The position numbers and the translations under genes were made by a program. From NCBI RefSeq assembly GCF_008692195.1, contig NZ_RXOM01000044.1:62001-126000 (forward strand): DNA of 64,000 bases. Direction: 5' to 3'. Source of the stretch: Salegentibacter sp. R32 (GTDB taxonomy: Bacteria; Bacteroidota; Bacteroidia; Flavobacteriales; Flavobacteriaceae). This document shows positions 17,862-26,839 of the stretch, one piece after another. The notes beneath the pieces were generated by a model. It did no database searches. It saw only the letters and a program-made list of their open reading frames with translations, and had not been told where the DNA came from. Position 1 is the first letter of the stretch, and each line of letters opens with the position of its first letter.

Positions 17862-18092
17862 ATGATGAATTTCCTAAAGAAAATATTAATCTTCACTTTA
17901 CTAGTTGCACTACCAAAAATTACAAGTGCTCAATGTGCAATGTGTAGAGCTGTATTAGAAAGTGATGCCGATGGTGGCGCAGCAGAAGGCATTAACGATG
18001 GAATTATGTACCTCATGATTTGGCCTTACTTATTGATTGGCGGAGTTGGGTTCCTTATTTACCGAATGCTTCGTAAATCTGCTAATAACTAA
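17862..18092 (+). CDS. Small CxxC membrane protein of the oxidase assembly operon
   Basis: The frame is open from 17784, but the first 26 codons overlap the DUF420 gene and look like read-through. The tandem ATGs at 17862 and 17865, two to five bases after the DUF420 stop, give a clean 76-residue protein with a signal peptide ending near SAQ. The mature N-terminus is CAMCRAVLES (Cys25, Cys28), followed by an acidic stretch and a membrane helix (about 49-69). I do not recognise a named family. The exported CxxC next to a SCO and a DUF420 gene suggests metal or thiol chemistry in oxidase assembly, which is inference. Confidence 0.75.
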   Translation: MMNFLKKILIFTLLVALPKITSAQCAMCRAVLESDADGGAAEGINDGIMYLMIWPYLLIGGVGFLIYRMLRKSANN

Positions 18093-18094
18093 AG

Positions 18095-18114
18095 AAATGT
18101 TAATTTTAACATTT
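18095..18114. repeat. Inverted repeat between oxidase and efflux operons
   Basis: AAATGTTA (18095-18102) and TAACATTT (18107-18114) form a perfect 8-bp inverted repeat with a four-base ATTT loop, directly after the CxxC gene. No T-run follows, so it is a poor intrinsic terminator; it could be an operator half-site pair for the efflux operon starting at 18197. Confidence 0.35.
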
Positions 18115-18196
18115 AAGTAACACTTCTTGATGTAACGATTCTGCTTTTTAACAGTCATATGGATGAATCCTTTCTCGCGGAAGAAATTTACAGTTT

Positions 18197-18898
18197 ATGA
18201 TTGAAATAAAAGACCTCCATAAATCTTACCGAACAGGAGCAACCTCCTTACACGTTTTAAAAGGAATTAACTTTAGCGTACAAGAAGGCGAGTTGGTTTC
18301 TATAATGGGTTCTTCTGGTTCAGGAAAATCTACGCTGCTCAATATTCTCGGAATGTTAGATGAAGCTGATGAAGGCTCTTACACACTCGATGGTGTTCCT
18401 ATTAAAAATTTAAATGAACGCATTGCTGCCAAATACCGAAATAAATTTTTGGGTTTCATCTTTCAATCATTCAACTTAATTAATTATAAGTCAGCCTTAG
18501 ATAATGTGGCACTCCCCCTTTATTATCAAGGGATTTCCCGTAAAGAACGTTTGGATAAATCGTATGCTTATCTTGAAAAAGTAGGTTTGGCAGATTGGGC
18601 TAAACATTTACCTAATGAACTTTCCGGAGGACAAAAACAAAGAGTGGCAATTGCCCGAGCACTTGCTAGCGACCCTAAAGTTTTATTGGCAGATGAACCT
18701 ACCGGAGCGTTAGACACCAAAACTTCTTATGAAGTGATGGATTTAATACAAGGCATCAACGATGAAGGAAAAACCATTTTGGTGGTTACCCACGAAGATG
18801 ATATCGCCCATATGACCAAGCGGATTGTAAACCTAAAAGACGGAATTATTTTAGACGATTCCCGTGTCGAACAAGTTAGAGCCATAGAAAATGTTTAG
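18197..18898 (+). CDS. ABC transporter ATP-binding protein, MacB/LolD type
   Basis: A 233-residue ATPase with Walker A GSSGSGKST (38-46), signature LSGGQKQR (142-149), and Walker B VLLADEPTGALD. The sequence class is that of MacB/LolD/FtsE ATPases, which drive mechanotransmission-type permeases rather than conventional import. It begins a six-gene efflux operon, overlapping the first permease by eight bases. Since both following permeases lack an ATPase domain, this single protein probably powers either a heterodimer of the two or each in turn. Confidence 0.94.
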   Translation: MIEIKDLHKSYRTGATSLHVLKGINFSVQEGELVSIMGSSGSGKSTLLNILGMLDEADEGSYTLDGVPIKNLNERIAAKYRNKFLGFIFQSFNLINYKSALDNVALPLYYQGISRKERLDKSYAYLEKVGLADWAKHLPNELSGGQKQRVAIARALASDPKVLLADEPTGALDTKTSYEVMDLIQGINDEGKTILVVTHEDDIAHMTKRIVNLKDGIILDDSRVEQVRAIENV

Positions 18899-20138
18899 TC
18901 TAGAACGCTGGGAAGAAATATTTGAAACCATTAGTAAAAATAAACTACGTACTTTTTTAACGGGAGTTTCAGTGGCTTCGGGTATTTTTATTTTGGTTAT
19001 TTTATTGGGAGTAAGTACAGGAATGCAAAATGGAGTTCAGCAGCAATTTCAAAGAGATGCTGCCAATAGAATTTCAGTTTGGACTGGAATTACTTCCGTA
19101 GAATATAAAGGCTTAAATCCCGGTAGGAGAATTCAACTAAAAAATAGGGATTATGCTTTGGCCGATAGGAAATATCAAGATCAATTAGAATATAAATCAG
19201 CTTTATATAGAATTTGGGGCGGCTTAGTTAATTATAAAAACGAGTCAGGAAGCTATCGTGTAGAAGGTGTTCTGCCCGATTATCAATTTTTGGAAAGTGA
19301 AGATTTAACCGAAGGAAGATACATTAACTATTCAGATAACGATCAATATCGAAAAGTAGCTGTTATCGGTAATAAAGTGTACAACGACCTTTTTAAAGAC
19401 AAAAAACCGGCAGTTAACAGACAAATAGAAATTAGAGGAGTGCTTTTTAAAGTAATAGGCGTCTATACAGATCCGGGTGGAGAAAGAGAAGAAGCACGGG
19501 TATTTGTTCCGCTAAAAACAGCTCAAAAGGTTTTTGGAGCTGGAGACGATTTGGGAGGATTGGCTTTTACTTTACCACAAGAAGAAAATTTTGAAGAAGC
19601 CGTAAAAACCTCACAAGCATTCACGGCAAAACTCTCCAAACAGCTAAAAGAATCGCATACCGTAGCTCCGGAAGATGAAAGTGCTATTTATATTAGTAAT
19701 TCATTAGAAAACATGAAGAATATTTACGATATGATGCGAAACATTCGTTTGTTCTTTTGGTTTGTGGGGATTGCAACCATTCTTGCGGGAATAGTGGGGG
19801 TGAGTAATATTATGCTCATTATCGTGAAAGAACGTACCAAAGAAATAGGAATTAGAAAAGCATTGGGCGCACAACCATTTTCAGTAATAGGAATGATTTT
19901 ACACGAATCAGTTTTTGTAACAGCAATAGCAGGTTTTGTAGGGCTCTTATTAGGAATGGTCTTGTTGGAGTTCGTAGGTCCGTTGGTAGAAACAGATTTT
20001 ATTGCCAATCCTTCCGTGAACTTTCAAGTAGCTATAAGTACAGTAATTATTTTAATTATTGCAGGGGCCATTGCAGGTTTTTTCCCCGCATGGCGAGCAG
20101 CTAGAATCAAACCAATTGTTGCATTAAGAGACGAATAG
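18891..20138 (+). CDS. MacB-type ABC permease, first copy
   Basis: A 415-residue permease with the MacB/FtsX layout: one N-terminal helix (about residues 19-43), a large periplasmic MacB-PCD domain (about 44-280), and three C-terminal helices. The family motif NIMLIIVKERTKEIGIRKALGA lies after the second helix, and the C-terminus is AGFFPAWRAARIKPIVALRDE. It ends one base before its paralogue. Such permeases use ATP hydrolysis to push periplasmic substrates into a TolC-type channel through an adaptor. The substrate cannot be told from sequence. Confidence 0.92.
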   Translation: MFSLERWEEIFETISKNKLRTFLTGVSVASGIFILVILLGVSTGMQNGVQQQFQRDAANRISVWTGITSVEYKGLNPGRRIQLKNRDYALADRKYQDQLEYKSALYRIWGGLVNYKNESGSYRVEGVLPDYQFLESEDLTEGRYINYSDNDQYRKVAVIGNKVYNDLFKDKKPAVNRQIEIRGVLFKVIGVYTDPGGEREEARVFVPLKTAQKVFGAGDDLGGLAFTLPQEENFEEAVKTSQAFTAKLSKQLKESHTVAPEDESAIYISNSLENMKNIYDMMRNIRLFFWFVGIATILAGIVGVSNIMLIIVKERTKEIGIRKALGAQPFSVIGMILHESVFVTAIAGFVGLLLGMVLLEFVGPLVETDFIANPSVNFQVAISTVIILIIAGAIAGFFPAWRAARIKPIVALRDE

Positions 20139-20139
20139 T

Positions 20140-21408
20140 ATGTTTAGCAGAGATAAATGGGAAGAAATTATAGAATCGCTAAGTGCCAATTGGTTCAGAA
20201 CTTTTATGACTGCATTTGGGGTTTTATGGGGAATATTTATTCTCGTTATCCTTCTGGCAGCAGGTAAAGGTTTGGAAAATGGTATTAAACAAGGGTTTAG
20301 TGGTATGGCCACCAACTCTATGTTTATGTGGACGCAGAACACTTCTAAATCTTATAAAGGAATGCCAAAAGGAAGGCATTATAATTTTAAAATAGGAGAT
20401 GTTCAAGCGATTAAAGATAATGTAAACGGATTGCGTTTTGTTTCCCCTAGAAATCAATTAGGTGGTTTTGGTGGAAGTAACAATGTAGTTCGTGGCCTAA
20501 AATCTGGAGCATTTAATGTCTATGGTGATTATCCCGAAATTATTAAGCAACAACCCATGGATGTTACTTCAGGACGGTTTTTAAATTATAACGATATAAA
20601 AGAAAAAAGAAAAGTAGCCATTATTGGAGAAGGAGTTAGAAATTCATTATATGATTACGATGAAAATGCTCTGGGAACCTACATCAAAATTAACGGAGTA
20701 AACTTTCAGGTTATTGGTACATACCGTAAAAAAAGCAGTGGTGGTGGCGGAAATTCAGAAGAAGATCAAAAAGAAATATATGTTCCTTTTACCTCATTTT
20801 CCCAAGCTTTTAATATGGGAGAAGTGGTGGGCTGGATGGCAATTACGGCAAAAGACGATTATTCCATTACCAGCTTAAAGTCAGATGTTTTTGAAGTGGT
20901 TAAAAAACGACATGATATTCACCCGGAAGACGATCGGGCCGTGGGAAATTTCGACTTATATCAAGAATTTAATAAAATTACAGGTTTATTTACCGCTCTC
21001 AACTTTGTAGCTTATTTTGTGGGAATTTTAGTTTTAGTTTCGGGAATTATCGGAATTAGTAACATCATGCTCATTATTGTAAAAGAACGTACCAATGAAA
21101 TTGGGGTTCGGCGAGCTTTGGGGGCAAGTCCCAATTCCATTCGAGGTCAGGTTTTAATGGAATCAATTGTATTGACTATAATTTCAGGAATGGCAGGAAT
21201 AGCTTTAGCTACCGGGGTTTTATGGGGAATAAATGCCATGTTAGACTCGATGGACTCCTCAGAAATGATGTTTTTAAACCCAAGCGTTAATTTAGGAGTG
21301 GTCGTTATTGCTTTGTTAATCTTGGTGGTTTCAGGATTATTGGCTGGGTTAATCCCTGCACAAAATGCTATAAAAATCAAACCTGTAGACGCATTAAGAA
21401 CAGAATAG
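20140..21408 (+). CDS. MacB-type ABC permease, second copy
   Basis: A 422-residue paralogue of the previous gene, also opening with RDKWEEIIESLSANWFRTFMTAFGV against LERWEEIFETISKNKLRTFLTGVSV. It has the N-terminal helix, a MacB-PCD periplasmic domain, three C-terminal helices, the motif NIMLIIVKERTNEIGVRRALGA and the ending KIKPVDALRTE. The periplasmic domains differ strongly, with a Gly/Ser-rich loop SSGGGGNSEEDQ here. One base separates the two genes. This favours a heterodimeric permease pair served by one ATPase. Confidence 0.92.
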   Translation: MFSRDKWEEIIESLSANWFRTFMTAFGVLWGIFILVILLAAGKGLENGIKQGFSGMATNSMFMWTQNTSKSYKGMPKGRHYNFKIGDVQAIKDNVNGLRFVSPRNQLGGFGGSNNVVRGLKSGAFNVYGDYPEIIKQQPMDVTSGRFLNYNDIKEKRKVAIIGEGVRNSLYDYDENALGTYIKINGVNFQVIGTYRKKSSGGGGNSEEDQKEIYVPFTSFSQAFNMGEVVGWMAITAKDDYSITSLKSDVFEVVKKRHDIHPEDDRAVGNFDLYQEFNKITGLFTALNFVAYFVGILVLVSGIIGISNIMLIIVKERTNEIGVRRALGASPNSIRGQVLMESIVLTIISGMAGIALATGVLWGINAMLDSMDSSEMMFLNPSVNLGVVVIALLILVVSGLLAGLIPAQNAIKIKPVDALRTE

Positions 21409-21436
21409 AAATAAAAATAAATCAATCAAAATAGAA

Positions 21437-22552
21437 ATGAAAAGAGTTTTTACCGTCATCATTTTAATACTTATCGTGGTAGTTTTTGGAGGTGCATTAT
21501 ATTATTTGTACCAAAAAAATCAAGAAAGCCCGGTGGTTTACGAAACCGAAACCCCTTCAACACAAACCATCGTAAAACAAACGGTGGCTACGGGAAGTAT
21601 TGTCCCTAAAGAAGAAATTTTAATCAAGCCGAATATCTCAGGGATTATCGATAAAATATACATTGAAGCCGGAGATCAAGTAAAAGTGAACGATTTAATC
21701 GCTCAGTTAAAAGTGGTGCCCAATGTTTCCAACTTAGCAAGCAGTAAAAACCAGATTACTTCAGCAAAAATTGCTTTAGACAATCAAACGAAAGTATATA
21801 ACCGGCAAAAAGAATTGTTTGACAAAGGAGTAATTTCAGCAAATGATTTTGATCAAGCTGAAGTTGCCTATAAACAAGCTCAACAAACTTACGACGCCGC
21901 TAAGCAAACCTATGAAATTATTAAAACCGGAACCGCTAGTGGTGTAGGAACCGCAGCAAATACTCAAATTAGAGCAACAATATCTGGGATGGTATTAGAC
22001 GTTCCCGTAAAAGAAGGAAACCAGGTAATTGAAGCCAATAATTTTAATGAAGGAACCACCATCGCTACTTTGGCAAATACCGATAAAATGATTTTCGAGG
22101 GAAAAGTAGATGAATCTGAAGTAGGTAAAATCAAAGAAGATTTACCTTTAGAAATCACTATCGGAGCTATTGAAGATAAAAAGTTTGATGCCGTATTAGA
22201 TTATATCGCGCCCAAAGGAATCGATGAAAATGGAGCCATTCAATTTGAAATTGAAGGAACTTTAAAAAATCGGGATAGTACCTTTATTCGTTCAGGTTTA
22301 AGTGCGAATGCTTCTATTATTTTAGATAAGGTAGAAGACGTATTGGCCATTAAAGAATCTTTACTTCAATTTGATCCTAAAACCCAAGACCCATTTGTAC
22401 AAGTTAAAACCGGAGAACAAGAGTTTGAAAAACGGGAAGTAACCCTTGGGTTAAGCGACGGTATTTATGTTGAAATAAAAGAAGGTCTCGCTAAAGACGA
22501 TGAAATAAAAATCTGGAATCAGGTAAAACCTTCACAGAGTTTTGGTAGGTAA
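21437..22552 (+). CDS. Periplasmic adaptor (membrane fusion protein), MacA type
   Basis: A 371-residue adaptor with an N-terminal membrane anchor (about residues 4-22), a split lipoyl/barrel-sandwich domain (IKPNISGIIDKIYIEAGDQVK near 61-81, its partner near 180-215), an alpha-helical hairpin (about 95-165, repeated Gln/Ala/Lys heptads), a beta-barrel and a membrane-proximal domain. Adaptors of this kind bridge the MacB permease and TolC. It lies 28 bases after the second permease and 62 before the TolC gene. A second adaptor is encoded two genes later, so the operon has one adaptor on each side of TolC. Confidence 0.9.
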   Translation: MKRVFTVIILILIVVVFGGALYYLYQKNQESPVVYETETPSTQTIVKQTVATGSIVPKEEILIKPNISGIIDKIYIEAGDQVKVNDLIAQLKVVPNVSNLASSKNQITSAKIALDNQTKVYNRQKELFDKGVISANDFDQAEVAYKQAQQTYDAAKQTYEIIKTGTASGVGTAANTQIRATISGMVLDVPVKEGNQVIEANNFNEGTTIATLANTDKMIFEGKVDESEVGKIKEDLPLEITIGAIEDKKFDAVLDYIAPKGIDENGAIQFEIEGTLKNRDSTFIRSGLSANASIILDKVEDVLAIKESLLQFDPKTQDPFVQVKTGEQEFEKREVTLGLSDGIYVEIKEGLAKDDEIKIWNQVKPSQSFGR

Positions 22553-22614
22553 TCATCACTATCTGTAACAAAATCAATTAGAATAGACTTACTAATTAGA
22601 AATCATCAATCGGA

Positions 22615-23949
22615 ATGAAAAAATTAACCCTCATAGCAGCATTAGTTGGTGTGTTTTTTACCGCACAAGCGCAAGAAGATAAAAAATGGACTTTAAGAGA
22701 ATGTGTGACCTATGCATTAGAAAATAATATCTCTGTAAAACAATCAGAATTAGATATAGAAGCAGCAGAGTTAAATAGAATGGACGCGATAGGAAATTTA
22801 ATTCCTTCTTTAAATGGTTCGGCTTCCTATAGTACAAATACAGGGTCCAGTATTAATCCAACTACTAACCAGTTCGAAAATGAAACTTTTTCCTCTTTCA
22901 CAACTGGGGTTAGTTCTAATTTAACTTTGTTTGATGGATTACAAAATGTTAGGCAATTGCAAAGAGCCAAATTATCAGAACTGGCCAGTAGATATCAATT
23001 GGAAAAAATGGAAAGTGATATTGCTTTGGCCGTGGCAAATTCATATTTGCAAGTACTTTTAAATAAAGCAAATTTGCAAGCAATTAAGTCTCAAAATGAA
23101 GTTACTCAACAGCAACTTCAAAGAACCCAAGATCTAGTAGATGCGGGTACCTTGCCGCAGGGAGATATGTTAGAAATAAAAGCAACTAATGCAAGTGAAA
23201 GACAGCAAATTGAAGTGGCAGGAAACAATATAAAAATCTCTCTTATTAGTTTAGCGCAATTATTGCTTATAGAAGATTATGAAAATTTTCAAATTGTAGA
23301 TGAGGGTTATGAATTGATTTCTACTGAAATAGCCGATTTATCACCCTATGAAATTATAGAAAAAGCAAAAGAAACCCGGCCGGAAGTTCAAATTGCTGAA
23401 AAAAATGTAGAACTTGCTAAAAAAGATGTCCAATTAGCTAGAGGTAGTTATTATCCTACTTTGTCAGCTTTTTTTAACTACAACACTAGATATGCCGATA
23501 ATGACTTTTTAAATAGGGATTTCACAAACCAATTATGGCAAAATGATGGATTGAGTTATGGTTTACAATTAAATGTACCGATATTCAATGGTCTATCTGC
23601 TAGAACTAATGTAAAAAGAAATAAAATTAATTTGCAGCGTTCAGAATATCAATTAGAGCAAGCACAATTAGATTTAGAATCTAATGTTTATCAAGCCTAT
23701 GTTGATGCAAAAGGGGCCGCTGAAGCTTATGAGGCTGCATTATCTGCATTAGAGTCTCAAGAATTGGCTTTTGAATATGCCACAGAAAGATACGAAGTAG
23801 GCTTAACAAATGCATTCGATTTCAGCCAGTCTAAGCAAAGATTTGATAATGCCAAAGTAAATGTGAATCAAGCCAAATACGATTATATTTTTAAATTAAA
23901 GGTGTTAGAATTATACTTTGGAGTTGACCCTGAAGATATTAAACTATAA
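22615..23949 (+). CDS. TolC family outer-membrane efflux protein
   Basis: A 444-residue TolC-family channel. The signal peptide ends near AQAQ (residues 18-21); the mature protein begins EDKKWTLRECVTYALENNISVKQ, the usual outer-membrane factor opening. Two repeats of long alpha-helical coiled coil with beta-strand segments follow, including the landmarks PQGDMLEIKATNASERQQ and RYEVGLTNAFDFSQSKQR. It forms the trimeric exit duct for the efflux pump. It sits between the two adaptor genes, three bases before the second. Confidence 0.93.
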   Translation: MKKLTLIAALVGVFFTAQAQEDKKWTLRECVTYALENNISVKQSELDIEAAELNRMDAIGNLIPSLNGSASYSTNTGSSINPTTNQFENETFSSFTTGVSSNLTLFDGLQNVRQLQRAKLSELASRYQLEKMESDIALAVANSYLQVLLNKANLQAIKSQNEVTQQQLQRTQDLVDAGTLPQGDMLEIKATNASERQQIEVAGNNIKISLISLAQLLLIEDYENFQIVDEGYELISTEIADLSPYEIIEKAKETRPEVQIAEKNVELAKKDVQLARGSYYPTLSAFFNYNTRYADNDFLNRDFTNQLWQNDGLSYGLQLNVPIFNGLSARTNVKRNKINLQRSEYQLEQAQLDLESNVYQAYVDAKGAAEAYEAALSALESQELAFEYATERYEVGLTNAFDFSQSKQRFDNAKVNVNQAKYDYIFKLKVLELYFGVDPEDIKL

Positions 23950-23952
23950 GCC

Positions 23953-25215
23953 ATGAAAAAGAAAACACTTCTTATTATCCTTGTTGTCGTGGTCGTGTTG
24001 ATTGTTGCCCTTGTAGTGGGTAAGAAATCAGGACTGTTCGGGAAAACCGGTAATTTTAAACAGGTGGAAACCACTATTGTTGAGAAAATGAATATAACCG
24101 AAACGGTTTCAGCAACGGGGAAAATTCAGCCGGAAGTAGAAGTGAAGCTTTCCTCAGAAGTGTCCGGGGAAATTATAGAACTTCCCATTGCTGAAGGACA
24201 AGAAGTGAAAAAAGGGGATTTATTAGTGAAAATAAATCCAGACCTTTACCAAAGTAGTTTACAGCGTTCGCAGGCAAGCTATCAAAATATAAAAGCCAAT
24301 TTGGCACAAACCGAAGCTTCGTTAAAGCAAGCAAAAGCCAATTACGAGCGAAATAAAACCCTTTACGATAAAGGCGTAATTTCAAAATCTGAATGGGATA
24401 ATATTGTTTCTCAATATGAAGTTGCCCAAGCTAACAAACAATCGGCCTATTATAATGTGCAAAGTGCTGCGGCCAGTGTTAATGAAGCCCAAGATAATTT
24501 AAGCCGAACTACTATTTACGCTCCTATGAGCGGAACTATCTCTAAACTTGATGCTGAATTGGGAGAACGCGTTGTAGGAACCCAGCAAATGGCCGGAACC
24601 GAAATTTTAAGAGTCGCAAATCTAGGCGAAATGGAAGTAGAGGTAGAAGTAAACGAAAATGATATTGTAAAAGTTTCAGTGGGTGATTCAGCTATTGTTG
24701 AAGTAGATGCTTATTTAGGAAAAGAATTTAAAGGAATTGTTACAGAAATTTCCAATTCTGCCGCAGACGATTTAACTGCTGACCAAGTCACCAATTTTGA
24801 TGTGAAAGTGCGGATTTTAGAAGAATCTTATCAAGATTTACTCGAAGGGAAACCGGAAGATTTCTATCCATTTAGACCGGGGATGACGGCTACTGTCGAT
24901 ATTATTACCAATAAAGTAAGAGATATCATTGCTGTACCAATTAGTTCTATTGTTATTAAAAACGACACTACTTCAACCAAAATGGGAAAAGCTCCTAAAA
25001 ATACTAGTGAAGAAACGTTTGAATGCGTATTTTTGAAAAAAGGAGAAGAAGCAAAACTCCAGGTCGTGAAAACAGGTATTCAGGATGATAGTAATATTCA
25101 GGTAATTTCCGGGTTGGAAGATGGAGATGAAGTAATTACCGGTCCATACAATATGGTTACCAAAGTTTTAGAATCTGGAGATAAAGTTGAAGTACAATCT
25201 GCTAATAAAAAATAA
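23953..25215 (+). CDS. Periplasmic adaptor (membrane fusion protein), second copy
   Basis: A 420-residue HlyD/MacA-type adaptor with an N-terminal anchor (about residues 4-22), barrel-sandwich halves (KLSSEVSGEIIELPIAEGQEVKKGD near 63-87; TIYAPMSGTISKLDAELGERV near 190-210), a longer coiled-coil hairpin than the first adaptor (about 100-185) and a C-terminal VISGLEDGDEVITGPY motif. It is clearly related to, but not a recent duplicate of, the adaptor upstream of TolC. It ends the efflux operon; tsaB starts six bases later and may be co-transcribed. Confidence 0.91.
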   Translation: MKKKTLLIILVVVVVLIVALVVGKKSGLFGKTGNFKQVETTIVEKMNITETVSATGKIQPEVEVKLSSEVSGEIIELPIAEGQEVKKGDLLVKINPDLYQSSLQRSQASYQNIKANLAQTEASLKQAKANYERNKTLYDKGVISKSEWDNIVSQYEVAQANKQSAYYNVQSAAASVNEAQDNLSRTTIYAPMSGTISKLDAELGERVVGTQQMAGTEILRVANLGEMEVEVEVNENDIVKVSVGDSAIVEVDAYLGKEFKGIVTEISNSAADDLTADQVTNFDVKVRILEESYQDLLEGKPEDFYPFRPGMTATVDIITNKVRDIIAVPISSIVIKNDTTSTKMGKAPKNTSEETFECVFLKKGEEAKLQVVKTGIQDDSNIQVISGLEDGDEVITGPYNMVTKVLESGDKVEVQSANKK

Positions 25216-25221
25216 AACTTT

Positions 25222-25893
25222 TTGGCTACGATTTTAAATTTAGAAACTTCTACCACTAATTGTTCGGTAGCAATTGGGATTAATGGAGAAGTTGCCGTTT
25301 TAAAAGAAGACAAAGAAAAAGGCTATTCCCACGCAGAAAAACTACACCTGTTTATTGAGGAAGCTCTAAAAGAAGTAAATTTAGATTATAAAGATTTAGA
25401 TGCCGTTGCGGTAAGTAAAGGACCGGGTTCTTATACCGGTTTGCGTATTGGTGTCTCCGCAGCCAAAGGGCTATGTTTTAGTCTGGATATCCCGCTTATT
25501 TCAGTTTCTACCTTAACCGTGTTGGCAAAACAAATTTCAGCAAAGCAGGAAGAAGTAATTGTCCCGATGTTGGATGCCCGTCGTATGGAAGTTTATACAG
25601 CGGTTTATTCTCATCAGCATATCTTGATTTCTCCCGTGGAAGCTAAAATTTTAAAAGAAGATTCTTTTGAAAATTATTTTAGCGAGTTTAATCCGGTGCA
25701 TTTTGTAGGAAACGGTGTAAAGAAGTTTGAAGAAATTTCTAATGCTAAGAATGCATTTTTTATTGATGCGCTTCCTTCTGCCAAAGAAATGGTAAAGCTC
25801 TCCGAGGAGAAATACAAAAAAAGCGACACCGAAGATGTCGCTTATTTTGAGCCTTATTATTTAAAGGATTTTAAGGTAAATAAGAAAAATTAA
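25222..25893 (+). CDS. tsaB: tRNA threonylcarbamoyladenosine biosynthesis protein TsaB
   Basis: A 223-residue TsaB, the inactive ASKHA-fold partner that supports TsaD in making the t6A modification at position 37 of ANN-decoding tRNAs. Landmarks are ILNLETSTTNCSVAIG (4-19) and KGPGSYTGLRIGVSAAKGL (65-83). The start is TTG, six bases after the efflux adaptor stop; no in-frame ATG lies early enough to keep the conserved N-terminal strand. It ends in a four-base convergent overlap with the mscS gene (stops share TTAA). Confidence 0.93.
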   Translation: MATILNLETSTTNCSVAIGINGEVAVLKEDKEKGYSHAEKLHLFIEEALKEVNLDYKDLDAVAVSKGPGSYTGLRIGVSAAKGLCFSLDIPLISVSTLTVLAKQISAKQEEVIVPMLDARRMEVYTAVYSHQHILISPVEAKILKEDSFENYFSEFNPVHFVGNGVKKFEEISNAKNAFFIDALPSAKEMVKLSEEKYKKSDTEDVAYFEPYYLKDFKVNKKN

Positions 25894-26759
25894 GCATCTT
25901 TCTTGGTTTCCTTTTCCTCTGTTCCGTTCATTTTGGTTTGATCGTATAGATAAACGTCTCTTTGAGGATAAGGAATGGTCATACCTGCTTTTTCCAATCT
26001 AATTTTTCCTTCTTCAATCATATACCAGTGAATGTCCCAAAACTTATCATTGGGCGCAAAATACCTTATCGAAAAGTTTACTGAGTTATCTCCTAATTCC
26101 GCTACCAATACTTGTGGAGCCGGGTCTTCTAGAATGCCATCTTGCTCACTAATTAATTGATGTAAAACTTCTTTGGCTTTCTTAATGTCATCATCATAAG
26201 AAATACCAAAACTTAAGTTTTCACGACGTTTACCATTAACGGTGTAATTTACAATGTTGTCGTTGGCTAGGCTTCCGTTAGGAATTACTGCTTCTTGATT
26301 ACCAAACGTGTCAATTTTAGTGTAAAATAAATTTACTTCTTTTACACTACCGGAAACACCTTGCGCTTCAATCCAATCCCCAATTCTGAAAGGTTTTAGT
26401 ATAATGATTAAAACACCACCGGCAAAATTGGCTAACGAGCCTTGTAGAGCCAGGCCGATTGCTAAACCAGCAGCACCAAGTACGGCTACCAGTGAAGTAG
26501 TTTCAATTCCTACTTGAGAAATGGCTACGATAATGACCAATATTTTTAAAGCCCAGCTTACTAAAGTGGTCAAAAAACCTTCCAAAGCGGGGTCGTAATC
26601 TTTCCGTTGGAGGGCTTTTTTCATATATTTTACCAATCGCTTCGCAATCCAAAATCCTACGATAAGGATTAAAATGGCGGCGATTAAATCGGGTAAAAAA
26701 TCTATAAATTTTTCGGCGTATTCTTTAGCTAGTTTAGAAAAATCGTTGAGTTTCTCCAT
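25890..26759 (-). CDS. Small-conductance mechanosensitive channel, MscS family
   Basis: A 289-residue MscS-type channel: three transmembrane helices (about residues 18-40, 65-85, 88-115), with the glycine/alanine-rich pore helix AVLGAAGLAIGLALQGSLANFAGGVLI. The cytoplasmic beta domain follows, with PFRIGDWIEAQGVSGSVKEV and VIPNGSLANDNIVNY, then an alpha/beta domain. The length is that of E. coli MscS. It releases osmolytes on hypo-osmotic shock. The gene converges with tsaB. The 80 bases before the next minus-strand gene show no clear promoter. Confidence 0.93.
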   Translation of the reverse strand: MEKLNDFSKLAKEYAEKFIDFLPDLIAAILILIVGFWIAKRLVKYMKKALQRKDYDPALEGFLTTLVSWALKILVIIVAISQVGIETTSLVAVLGAAGLAIGLALQGSLANFAGGVLIIILKPFRIGDWIEAQGVSGSVKEVNLFYTKIDTFGNQEAVIPNGSLANDNIVNYTVNGKRRENLSFGISYDDDIKKAKEVLHQLISEQDGILEDPAPQVLVAELGDNSVNFSIRYFAPNDKFWDIHWYMIEEGKIRLEKAGMTIPYPQRDVYLYDQTKMNGTEEKETKKDA

Positions 26760-26839
26760 AATTAATTTTTAGGTTTGATTTTTAGAATTTCCAATTTAAA
26801 TGAATTTTTCTCTTTTTCCTCGTTTAATTTTTGTTAAAC

